From Notamacropus eugenii (taxonomy: Eukaryota > Chordata > Mammalia > Diprotodontia > Macropodidae): DNA of 64,000 nucleotides. This document shows, piece after piece, positions 1 to 11,300 of the stretch. Location: assembly GCF_028372415.1 (NCBI RefSeq), contig NC_092878.1:30672903-30736902 (forward strand). The letters are read 5' to 3'. How positions within the stretch are numbered: position 1 is the stretch's first letter; each line of letters opens with the position of its first letter. The notes under the pieces were generated by a model. That model was not told the origin of the DNA, did no database searches, and saw nothing but the letters and a program-made list of their open reading frames with translations. The position numbers and the translations under genes are program-made.

Positions 1-637
1 GCTATGGAGCAAGCATATTTACAGAAGTATGTGAAAGGAAGCTTATGGCTAAATGTGAAAAGACCTTGGTTTGAGGTCTTGTCATTGTTGCCACTCACGT
101 TCATGAGGGTTTTGTGATAAACTGTAAGTTGTTCTCAACAGAAGAAAATATTTATTGTATGACTTTTGCATGATTTTTGAAAGACCTACCTCCCAAATTT
201 GTATTTGTAAGCTAATCTGTTATAGGAACTTCAGATTTTGGGGGGGGGGGGGTGGTGGAAGATAAGGGACAAAGATAATGGAGACTAGGAATTTTAAGGC
301 AAAATAAAACCTCTTGGCGCCCCCCGCCCTCCCCCCCTTTTTTCTCCTTTTAAAATCCAGTCATTACAGAAGGACTTCTTAAGAATCTAATCTGAACTGG
401 AGGTGCTCAGAGAAGAGATGTTAACTTTCCATTGTAAAAGGAGAGGAGTTGGCCCCAGCCCCACCCAGGGCCCCTAAGATCTGAAGAGTCTAAAATGATC
501 GCCCAAGCGGCGTGGCTCTTCACTTCTTAAAGGTGTAATCTCCATATAAAATGTAAGCTGCGTATGGAGTCCTGAACCTGGAATTTATTTAGGCGATAAT
601 GTCTAGTAATTGATTTTTAGCACAAATTTAAGATTTA
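1..637. other. TP53BP1 intron, nothing recognised except homopolymers
   Basis: Contains a run of 13 G at 240-252 and C/T-rich sequence at 320-350. No exon or repeat family is recognised. Confidence 0.5.
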
Positions 638-808
638 AGATGTGAGTCCCGGTAAAATTAGTTCAGATCTTGCTTCAGATGTTTGGTGCCTCTGTGAATA
701 CAAGCCGGTCCCTTAACCTTGTTTATGTAGAATGGGGATGATCATAGGAGCTGCCTCCTACAGTGGCTGTGAAGATCAGATGAGATAATGTGAGATAATA
801 ACTGCCAG
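638..808 (+). repeat. MIR/MAR1-type SINE
   Basis: Degenerate tRNA-derived SINE body, with the split pattern tacaagccggtcccttaacc ... gtagaatggggatgatcata ... gctgtgaagatcagatgaga shared by MIR and marsupial MAR1 elements. Confidence 0.6.
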
Positions 809-1129
809 CTGTTGTCAATATAATCTCTTACCTAGTACCTATTTATGAGTAATAATATATTTAAATTTCAGTGTTTGTGTTGGAATCTGTCTTAGATTTC
901 TTAGAGACCCGTTTTCATGTGATAGCTTTTTATTAACATATTTTCCCCACTTCAGGTATGAAATGTAGAAAATATGAATTTATTTCATCCCACATATTTT
1001 CCTCATGGCAAGTAAGTTCATTTTCAGCAGTAGCAGCAAAAGAATATATTATGAATGCTTGTTCAGAGTAGCTGAAGAGATATGTGTAATCCTTTTAACT
1101 TTAAAGCAGTGCTAGCCAGGGTGAACCGT

Positions 1130-1855
1130 TCTGAACAAGCATTTGCTCAGTCAGCAAGCATTGATATGCCTTCTCTATGTCAGGCAGGCACCGTACTAGG
1201 AGCTAGAAATACTGGGACAAAGACGGTCTGTGCTCACAAGTAGCTTGCATTCTAATGGAGAACATAACTTGTACGTAAATAGGTTATTGCAAAAGAAATA
1301 CAAGGTAACCTTGGTAGGGAAAGTGCTATTAGCTGGAGGGACTGGGATAAGATTCATGCAAAAAGTGGTGCTTGAGCTTAGTTTTGTATGGATACCATGA
1401 ATTCTAAGAAGTGGAGGGGTGAGAGGTGGGCAGAACAGTCAGTGCAAAGACATGGGAGTGGGAAATCCAGTGTCAAGTTTGAGGAGCAGAGAGAAGGCCA
1501 GTTTAACTGTACTTTAAAGCATGTGGAGGGGAGTGATATGTAATACAGAAAGCTAAGCTGGGACCAGGTTGCAGAGAGCCTTAAATGCCAAACAGAAGAG
1601 TTTCTATTTGGTCCTGGAGATTATAGGAAGCTGTTGGAGTTTATTGAGGTGTATGCTGGCTGTCAGAGGGAGAGATGGTAACAGGATTGGAACTGCGCTT
1701 TATGAAAAAATCATGTTGACAGCTCTGTGGAGGATGTCTGAGAATGGAGCAAGGTAGGGAGGCCAGTCAGGAGACTGATGGAAGAGTCCTAGTGAGGGAT
1801 GATGAGGGTTTAAGTAAGCTGTGCAAGTGGGAAGGATGGGATAATAAACATGAGA
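1130..1855 (-). repeat. L2 (CR1-clade LINE) 3' fragment
   Basis: The plus strand is the complement of an L2 tail (cagcaagcattga...ctatgtcaggcaggcaccgt) followed by complement of the 3' coding end; the same order recurs in at least six places in the window. No intact reading frame remains. Confidence 0.75.
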
Positions 1856-2035
1856 TGTTGTAGAGGAAATGACTATTAGTATGAAATAATGTGATGTTTA
1901 TATTGAAGATTAATTTATTTGTTTGAATTCTTTAGTTTTTGTAGCTCCTTATAAAATAGGAGTTTTGCCAAATGTACATCAGAGGTTGCAACTTACAAGC
2001 TATTAGGATTCGTCCTTGAAAGAAGCTTTAATGTG

Positions 2036-2205
2036 GGAAATATCAAGGGTTTACAGCTGGAAAGAAAGCTCAGAGGTCATCTAGTCCCCTTACACGTAAG
2101 GAAACTGAAGCTAACAGATAAAATGCCTTAAAATACCTAGTGTTGTCAGACCTAGGTTATTTGACTTCAAAGTTGACTCTTTTTACAGCTCTACCAAGAC
2201 CTTAT
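2036..2205 (+). repeat. MIR-related SINE
   Basis: Contains the characteristic agctcagaggtcatctagtc and aaggaaactgaagc pieces of a SINE family repeated at 3845, 12350, 42940 and 53210. Confidence 0.6.
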
Positions 2206-2427
2206 TTCCCACCACAGAATTCATATTAGAAAGACACCTTATAAAGTCCTTCTGCCTAAGTATAAGACTCATTCCACACTGGAGATTTCATATGGGAGAC
2301 AAACTAAATGAATGGTGACAATTGAGGGGAAGGTTTTTTTCTCTAGAACCAACACTTCATGTGTCAGCAGTTCATAGTAGAATGAGAAAAATTAAATAAA
2401 AAGAAATAAACATTTTTTTAATAAAAA

Positions 2428-2570
2428 TAACATGACATTAGTACGTAGAAGACTGGCATTGGAGTCAGGTAAGCCTGGGTTAGAGTTGCCTCTGACACGT
2501 ACCAGCCATGCGACCTCAAACAAGTCCTTTTATCTCTCCGTGCCTCAGACAACTCTCTGAGAATATAAAT
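2428..2570 (+). repeat. MAR1/MIR SINE
   Basis: ggcattggagtcaggtaagc followed by cctgggttagagttgcctct is the promoter-side body of a marsupial tRNA-like SINE. Confidence 0.6.
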
Positions 2571-3060
2571 GGCAAGGTACAACTGTGCATGTGAGTGTGG
2601 GAGGATTGGGTACCAGGAATTCTCTACATTGATAAAAGCACAGAATTGGATGGAAAAAAAATGGTATGTTTTATATTGTAGTATGAGCCAAGTTTCACTT
2701 GGTGTTTTCACATGTTTAGCCTTCATAAAGGCACAAGGTTTTATTTGAATTAATAAATTATTTTTCTTTATGATAGAGCTATAAACAGGATTCTCATTTG
2801 TTCAAAATTTGTTTGTAGACATCAACCCAGGTTTTAGGCGTAATACATTCACGGCATGTCTGTTAAGTAGATTATGTACTGAATGTTTCAACACTGCAAG
2901 AAATCTTGTATCCGTTTCCAGCTGTAATTAATTCACGTAGTTTTACTGCATTCTGATTTCATGAAACCCATCAATTGTGTCATTTTGAATTGGTTGGGTT
3001 ATAGTTCTATCCATTTGTATTAGTGTGTAAATTATCTGTTCTACTGTTTAAACATTATAG

Positions 3061-3213
3061 GGAGAAGAAGAATTTGACTTGCCTCAGCCCCCACCTGGCC
3101 AGGTCTTGCGTCGTCACATGAGAACTATACGTGAAGTGCGCACACTCATTACACGTGTTATCACTGATGTATATTATGTAGATGGCACAGAAGTGGATCG
3201 AAAGGTGACTGAG
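3061..3213 (+). CDS. TP53BP1: TP53BP1 exon A (upstream of GAR region)
   Basis: This 51-codon, phase-0 exon reads [15 protein letters not shown] through [12 protein letters not shown]. It matches the human segment that begins GEEEFDMPQPP and contains the [10 protein letters not shown] and [12 protein letters not shown] stretches. The acceptor is attatag and the donor is gag|gtaata. It lies in the part of 53BP1 N-terminal to the Tudor module that is linked to oligomerisation. Earlier exons are outside the window. Confidence 0.93.
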
Positions 3214-6200
3214 GTAATAATATACTAGATTTAAGTGACAAATTTCACTCAACAGAATGGTACCTTGGGTTTCTTGTGACCATTCTATCTTTTCCCTATG
3301 TCCCCATTATCCAGCTGTTGATGCTTTGTTTTCTGTATGTTTTATATCAGAAAGTAAAAGGGTGAAGTAGCTCCGAGACCTCCGCACGAGCTAAAAGTTA
3401 ATGATTCCAATTTGTAATCCTCTCCAGTCCTGGTACTGCTGTGTGGCCCTGAACTTGTCCCTTAACCACTCAGTGACCTTTTCTTTTAATGTAGAGATTT
3501 AGAAATGACTATCAAACTTTCTCAGGTGTGCAGTATTAATGAGGAGCAGCATACTAAAAATACAGTTTAAAATTTTTATATAACGTTTAAAAACCTTAGT
3601 ATAGGATCATTGGATCTAAAGTTGGAATGAATCTCAAGAGATCATCCAATCCACCTCGGTACTTTTGTGGACGGCAAAATGGGCCTGGTGGTGGGCAGTG
3701 CTTTTAGGTCGCACAGGTACTAAGTCTGAAATAAAACAGGATTGGAATCTCATTTCTTTGACTCTAGATCCACTATCACACTATAATTCATATGCAGGTT
3801 GTTATACGGTTTTACAAGGCATCTGTTGTAATCACCCAGTCAGTCAGAGAATCACAGATTTAGATAGAGATGGACGGAACCTTAGAGGCCATCAAGTCCA
3901 ATGCCCTGATTGTACAGATGAGGAAACAGAGCCTGAGAAGAGGTTAAGTGATTTGTTCAGGGTCACATAGCCTTTATATAAGGTAGAATTTGAACACAGG
4001 TCCTCCTGACGGAGGCCAATACTCTTTTCACCACTCTAGGCTGCCTCTTTTCTTCCAGCTTTGGAATGTTGGCAATAGATTGCTTGTGAAATTCTGAAAG
4101 TTCATGTTTTTGGAAGCTGACGTAGACTCATCTTCAGGGTTGGTGTAATGTCTAAGTTTTTAATGATCACGTTGCCACTTGTTGCTCTGGTTAAAGTTGT
4201 GTACTTACCTCAGAGCTCGGGCTGAAATTGGACATGGTGAAGGAATCGCATATTAGAACCTCTGCTGGTGAGTCTGATTCAGAACTGGAGAAACAGGGCA
4301 GGAAAAGTTATTCCTTTTGTATCTAGAGACTCAGCATAGTTTTCAGGTTTTTTGGCTATCTTAAGAATCTGTTAAGAGGTCCATTATTGAGCCTTTGAAA
4401 GAACTAATGCTTTTATGCTCAACTTTTACACGCAGTATGGTGAAATATCATATTAAGGCCTCAAATATATATGTTTGTCTCATAATGACAATAGCTCCCA
4501 TAGATTTCATTAAGATTTATAAAGCACTTTGTTCATAACAGCTTTGTTAGGTAGTAGTGGAAACATTCTTATCCACACTGTAGAGATCCATTAGCTGAGG
4601 CACAGAAGGGGCCAATCCCTTGTCCGCATGTACACACAGCGGATTTTAAGGCCAAGATCTATGTTGTTGGACTGCGTGTTGCTGTTTCTGCTGTTTGGAT
4701 GTTCATTACCCATATTAGCAATTTGGGGTGATCTTTCCTATGGCAGCTGATCGTTTACATTTCTTCTTCTGAAAAGTATTTGTTCATTTTATTGGGAATG
4801 CCTTTTGGTCTTATATATTTGAGTCAGTTCAGTGTGTATTTTGGATTCTTTTTTGGACTGATCCTGTGATTTCAACAGTATGAGAAACTGCCTCTGCAGC
4901 TTGACTCGTCTGGGGTCATCCGGCCAATCCGCCTCACAGCGGGGACTGGAACCTCGGTCTTCGGAGCCCAGCTCTGCCCAGCATGCCATGTGTTCTCTCT
5001 GTCTGTTGATATCAGACTTGTCAGGAATATTTAATGCAAACCCACATTTGGTTAAGAGTGTGCTCTCCCCTGCCCCTCCTTTCATCCTCCAAGCCACAGT
5101 TGTGAAAGAGATCTTCTGTTTTCTAAATGGTTATATGTGGTTTTTTATGTAGGCTGTGGATGTGAGACACTGGTATCATCTGAATTTCTACTTCCTTCCC
5201 ATTTTTCCATCAGTTTCTGATGTTATTTGCCCAGTTACTGAGTTATTTACCCACTAGTTTGATTTCCTGGCTTTACGGACTGCTAGGCTGCTGTACTTAC
5301 TTATTTCTGTGTCTGATTGGTATCACTTACCTACCTTTCTCTTTTGAATCAGGACCAAGACAGTTTTCAGGTTTACTTATTTAGAACATAGTTTGTTCTG
5401 TGGTGATGCCTGTGTCCTCTTAATTCTTACACTTCCCTGTTATTTTCCACAAGGTTTCAGACCTTTTGTTCTCTTGAGCGATCGTTATTATTTTGTCCAG
5501 TTCCATAAAGTACACTGCAGTCTGAGTGATGTCCCAGCCCCGTGGGTGCAGGGCTCTGCTTCCATCTTCTTGAACCTTCCCCACATAGATCTAACAGGAC
5601 ACTTGTGCTGCCTATTGTTGGGACCTCTTCTCAGGTTTTATGCCAGTCGCCTGTCCACCTCTAAGTTACTTTCTTCAGGGATAGGGAGGGAACCCTCACT
5701 CTCTGTTTGAAGATTTTCTCTGCCAGTTAAAATTCTCAACCCATGTGCCTGTATCTGTGAGAGCTGTGCTGAGACAGTCTACCACTTCATCTAAGGCATT
5801 CACTTGGGTGCTTTTTCAGAAAAAAATAATAGTTCTATATCCAACATTGGATGATTTTCTATTATCATGTTAGTGTTGCTTCAGGAATGAAGAAACCCAC
5901 ATCCTCTTCTAGACTATGGTCACTTCAGATGATTCATTCCTTCTCCCCATACCTGCCCCAGAAAACATGTATATTGGAGTCTCAGGAAGGGCCCGTAGGG
6001 TAAGATGTAAGTAACATTGAACTTGGAGTCAAAAGACCTGGATTTGCGTTCCAGCTCCAATACTCACCAGTTGTGTTATCTTGTACAAGTCATCTCTTAG
6101 CTCTAAGCCTCATTTCCTCATCTGTAAAATGGAAATATTAATCCTTGTACATCTTAAGAGTAGAAGTAGAAGCCCTTATAGTAACATTTCCTTACTAGAT

Positions 6201-8287
6201 AATAGATAAAGAGGGTTGTCATAGGTAAGAAAACAACAGGAATTATTGAAGACCTTTTTGACTCACCTTAGAGGCCATTGAAGACTTGTGTCATATGAGC
6301 AGCCAAAGGACACACTCTTCTATCATTTTAATTCCCCTTAGTGATCACAGAGTAAACTTGTCCCTGTTGTCTTGCCTTAAACAAGGAAACTTAGAGGTCC
6401 CTTCATCTTTTAGATAGGGAAACTGAGGTACAGTGAGATTGGTTACATGACTTGCCAAGGACACAGGTAATAAGTGGCAGAGCTGAGGTTCCATTTCAGA
6501 TGTTCTGTCCAATGCAGCAGGATTTCTTCAACTTCCCCTAGTGGGCATTTGGAGGAGTGTGCATCCTCTTGGAGAATGAAGCTACCTTATGCAGTTTTTT
6601 AAATAGGGATCTGTTACTGCCAGTGCTCACCACTGTTGGAAACTAATGTGAGGAGCTGCCGCATATTCTCTGTAAAGTCACACACCAGAAAATTCTTATT
6701 TAAGGTATTGGTGTACTGTTGCTGCTGTTAGTCATTTACCAGATAAATGAAGCTGTTGAGATCCTTGTTGTTTGTCCTTCATTCCCAAAGAGGATCATGA
6801 CATGAGGAGGTGAGATCATGACTTGGATTTAAGTGAATCAGGGCTATGCAAAGTCACCAGCCCCACTCTTTTCCTCTGGAGCCAGGGACTCAACTGGCCA
6901 GTTCCAGTTGAACAATGCAGCTTCCTTCCTTCTTTCCTTCCTTCTCTCCCTCTTTCCTTCATCCACATAGGGAATCATACGCTTACTGGTGGGTGCTCTG
7001 CCCAAAGGAATATAAATTTTGATCCATGGAACCTGATCTATAGCCTGGTGTTTTTGCTTAAATGTCCTGGTGCAGGGCTCCTCAGAGCAGATTGTCACTG
7101 ATACATATGTATTTTGATGAATAATATTGTTAATGGTTGCACTAATTAAAATAATACCCTGTTTCATATTCTTTGAATTATTCTTATAGTCAGTAATTAT
7201 TTTAACGTTTTATCTTTTGGCTTGAAAACTGTATTTCTAACATCCAGTAATACTTAGAGTATTGCTGCTGCTTATAGCAATAAACCGACTAGTTTAAAGA
7301 TGATCGTCTCCATTTTACACACGAGGAGGGTTAGATTCAAGGGTGAGTCCACGGGGGTGGGGCTCAAGCTTAGGTCTTCTGATTCCAAGTTCAGTGTTGT
7401 TTGCCATATGCAAGTTTTTTGCAACTTCTAGCTATATTTTACCTAGCAAGATTTGAGGTATGGATTGCAGGACAGCAAAATAAAGGATTTTGCATTTCAC
7501 AAAACAAAACTTGTACTGTGTGTATTTTTTTAATATACCTTTTTCAGCAGAGGATGTTTAACATTTTTCTCATGTTGAAAGGGTGTTTATCAGTTACTTT
7601 TATATTGTCTGGTACTTGTTTTGTTCTGTTTACGTGAAGGGAGAGAATCAGGGGGTGATGGAAGGAGCCCTGAGGCGCGGCTAGACCCTGGCTCTGCCGC
7701 CAGCTCCCTCTGCCGACCTGGGGAGGTCATTTCACGTCTCTGGGCCTCATTTGTAAAGTGAGAGGATTAAATTAGTCTTTTTTATTTGATAGTAATAAGG
7801 GTCAAGATTTTTCCCCACATCTTTGATACCTTCACTTAAATATACACCCTGTGAATTGATTTCTCCACACCTTAGAATCTCCTTGACTCTTGCACGTGAC
7901 TGTGTCTTCTGTGTGCACTTGGTCTATTTCAGGTGCGTGTCCATCTTTGTCCTCTTTAGTTCCATCCGTGTCTTCCCTATGAGCATGTTTGGGATTGTGA
8001 TACTAAGGAGTTAAGTCTAAGACTCTGCTGCTTTGATGATAGAAAGTTTGGTATAAAAATCCTTGCAGATTGTTTTTCATTTTTTTCTTCTGCTTGTTTT
8101 CTTCAATTTTCAACCTTAGACATGATTGGAATGACTTTTGACTGTTTCTGCTTTATGATGTGAAACTACTTGTAATCATCCATAATCCTTTTGATAAGAT
8201 TTTACAATGAGTTTATGATTTAGATTAGAGTTGCCTTTGGTTGTGCCCTCCCTTTCTCTTTCATTCGTTTTCATTTGCGATCTCTCC

Positions 8288-8379
<92 letters not shown>

Positions 8380-11300
8380 CTAGGCAGTAAAGTGAGTGAA
8401 GTGTTCCCTGACTAAGGGACTTTCTGGCATCTTTTGTTCTCGTAGCAATTAGTTTACATTAATTAAACTTCTTTATAAAATAATAGTCATGATAGTTGGA
8501 GGTGAGGGGCATAGAAAGGCACTAGTAACTGGAGAGAATCATGAAAAGCCTTGTGTAAGAATTAGTGCTTGAGCCAAACTTTGAAGGAATCTAGGGACAC
8601 CTAGGAAGTGGAAGGACAGAGGTGTTGTGTGTTCTGGTCAGAGGTAAATAGATGTCATACGGAATGTCACATATGGGAATAGTAAGGTCAGTTTGGCTGA
8701 CCCACTGAATATATAAAGGGGGGATAACACATAAAAAACCTGAAAAACTAGGTTGGTGCCAAGTTTAAAGGGATTTAAGTGCTTAAGAGAAGAGTTTACA
8801 TTTTGTCCTAAAGACAAAAGGGAAACAGGAGCTTGTAGACCAGGAACTGTAACCAAAAATCACCAAACTGTACATTCCCTTCCACCATTTGATATTACTA
8901 ATGATTCGACTGCTAGCCATTTGCTCAAATTCTTGTATGGGTTTAATGAAATATTATCACCCATAAGAAATTACCAATGTGAAGACTTCAGAGAAACTTG
9001 GGGTGATTTGAATGAACTGAATCAAAATAAAATGAGCAGAAGTAGGAGAGTGGGTATCACAGTAGCTCCAACAACACCCAGGAGGGCAGCTTGGAGTGCC
9101 TGAAGGATTCTGATCAATGCAGAGATTGATCATGACTTCAGAAGACTAATGGTGAGTGTGCCTCATGCTGCTTGTAGAGGAGGGATGAACTAGAGGTGAA
9201 GGATCAGGGGTGGCTAGTGTGATGGCTAGGTTTCCTTGGTTGTACTTATTTGTTCCAACGAGGGGCTTTGGAACACTTACTTTGAGAAGTGGGAGAAGGT
9301 GTGAGATACGGGGAGAAACATCAGAGCGATACGCAGAAAGAAACAAGTTCAGAAGTGGACAGAAACAAACAGCAGTTTTGTTATTATCTTGTTAAAATCT
9401 CTCTTATTTGATTTTTAAAAAAAGTCCTTTTTTAAGTTCTTCCAAGAACTCTTTTTTTGGGACCATTTGACGTTTCTCATTAAAATAGGAGTGGCTTTTT
9501 TAGCTCCATTATCTTCTTCTCAATAGTAACCCAGATCTTCTCTATCCCCATTGTAATCATCTGTGCTTGAGTTCTTTCTCCTTTCTTTACTTATTTCATT
9601 CATTTATTGATTGTTTTATTTTGTTGTTAGCCGCTGTCAGTGCAATCACGTTCTAGTCCCAAGGTACAGGGAATGCTGCCCCAAGCCTCGGATCTTTCCT
9701 ACTGTTACATGGGACCCAACCTAGAGCTCTTCTCTCCACTCCTAAGCCACACATGATTTTGCTCCCTCTGGTTCCTCGGGTGGCTGTAAACTACAGCTGT
9801 CATTTCTGCCCTGGAACTGAAGCCAGGTATTCTGCTGTCCTGCAAGTGCCCACAGCCAACAGGGTCCCTGCCCCTTGCTACTGCAGTCACTAGGTGTGTG
9901 CTAGCTCCTCCTCCTTGCAGCCAGTCTGGGACACATCTGGTCAGCACAGCTGTGCTTGGTGTCCCTTGGCAGTAGTAGGTCCTTTAAGGTCCTATTCAGC
10001 TTTCAGACACCCCCACCCCACGCCAGAACAGGTCTTAAGATGAAAGTTTCTAAAACTGGGGCTACTTCTTAGCCCAGCTGCGCCCAGGACTTGTTTGTGA
10101 ATTTCTGTGTAGTTGGCCTGGAGATGTGCGCTTTACTTAGGTGGGACCTCTGCTCCTGGAGGTTGGGTCTTTCCAGGGGTCTTCTCAAATTGTCTTAGGA
10201 GATCGCACAAACAGAGCCAATGCAACCAGGATTAGAAGGGAAGCAGAAAACTGGGAAAGAATTTTTACAACTAGTGTCTCTGATAAAGGCCTTATTTCTA
10301 AAATATACAGAGAACTGAGTCTAATTATAAGAACATATCATTCCCCAATAGATAAATGGTCAAAGGATATGAACAGGCAGTTTTCAGAGGAAGAAATTAA
10401 AGCTATTTATAGTCGTATGAAAAAGTGCTCTAAGTCACTATTGATCAGAGAGATGCAAATCAAAACAGCTCTGAGACACAACATCACACCTATCAGATTG
10501 GCTAACATGACAAAACAGGAAGATGGTAAATGTTGGAGAAAATGTGGGAGAGTTGGAATAGTAATTCATTGTTGGTGGAGCTGTGAGCTGATCCAACCAT
10601 TCTGGAGAGCAATTTGGAACTATGCCCAAAGGGCTACACAAACGTGTATACCTTTGATCCAGCAATACCGCTAATAGGTCTATATCCCAAAGAGATCACA
10701 AAAAAGGGAAAATGTACAAAAATATTTATAGCACTTCTTTTTGTGGTGACCAGGAACTGGACCTTGGGGGGATGTCCATCAATTGGGCAATGGCTGAACA
10801 AGTTGTGGTAGATGAATGTAATGGAATACTACTGTGCTATAAGAAATAATGAATAGGAGGACTTCAGAAAAACCTGGAAAAACTTACAGGAACTGGTGCT
10901 GAGTGAGGGGAGCAGAACCAGGAGAACGTTGTGCACAGTAACAGCAACAATGTGTGATGACTGACCTTGACAGACTTGGCTCTTCTCAGCAATGCCAGGG
11001 ACCTAAGACAACTCCCAAAGACTCGTGATGGAAAGTGCTGCCACATCCAGAGAAAGAGTGATGGAGTCTGAATGCAGATGGAAGCAGACTATTTGCTCTC
11101 TTTTGTTTTGTTTTTTTCTTTCTCATGGTTCCTCCCATTTATTCTAATTCTTCTATACAACATGCCTGTTGTGAAAACAGGTTTAATAGGAATGGATATG
11201 TAGACCCCATGTCGTATTACAGAGAGAGAGGAAGGGAAGAAAGTGAAGAAAATTTAAAACTTACGGAAGTGAATGTAGAAAATTTAAAATTAATTTTAAA

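Noticed and set aside
9705-9947. 80-codon frame shared almost unchanged with 26192-26434 on the other strand
   Set aside because: Both are L1 5'UTR sequence of the same subfamily in opposite orientation, not a duplicated host gene.
10141-10674. 177-codon open frame resembling a reverse-transcriptase C-terminus
   Set aside because: It is the truncated ORF2 end of an L1, with the first residues read from unrelated 5'UTR sequence.
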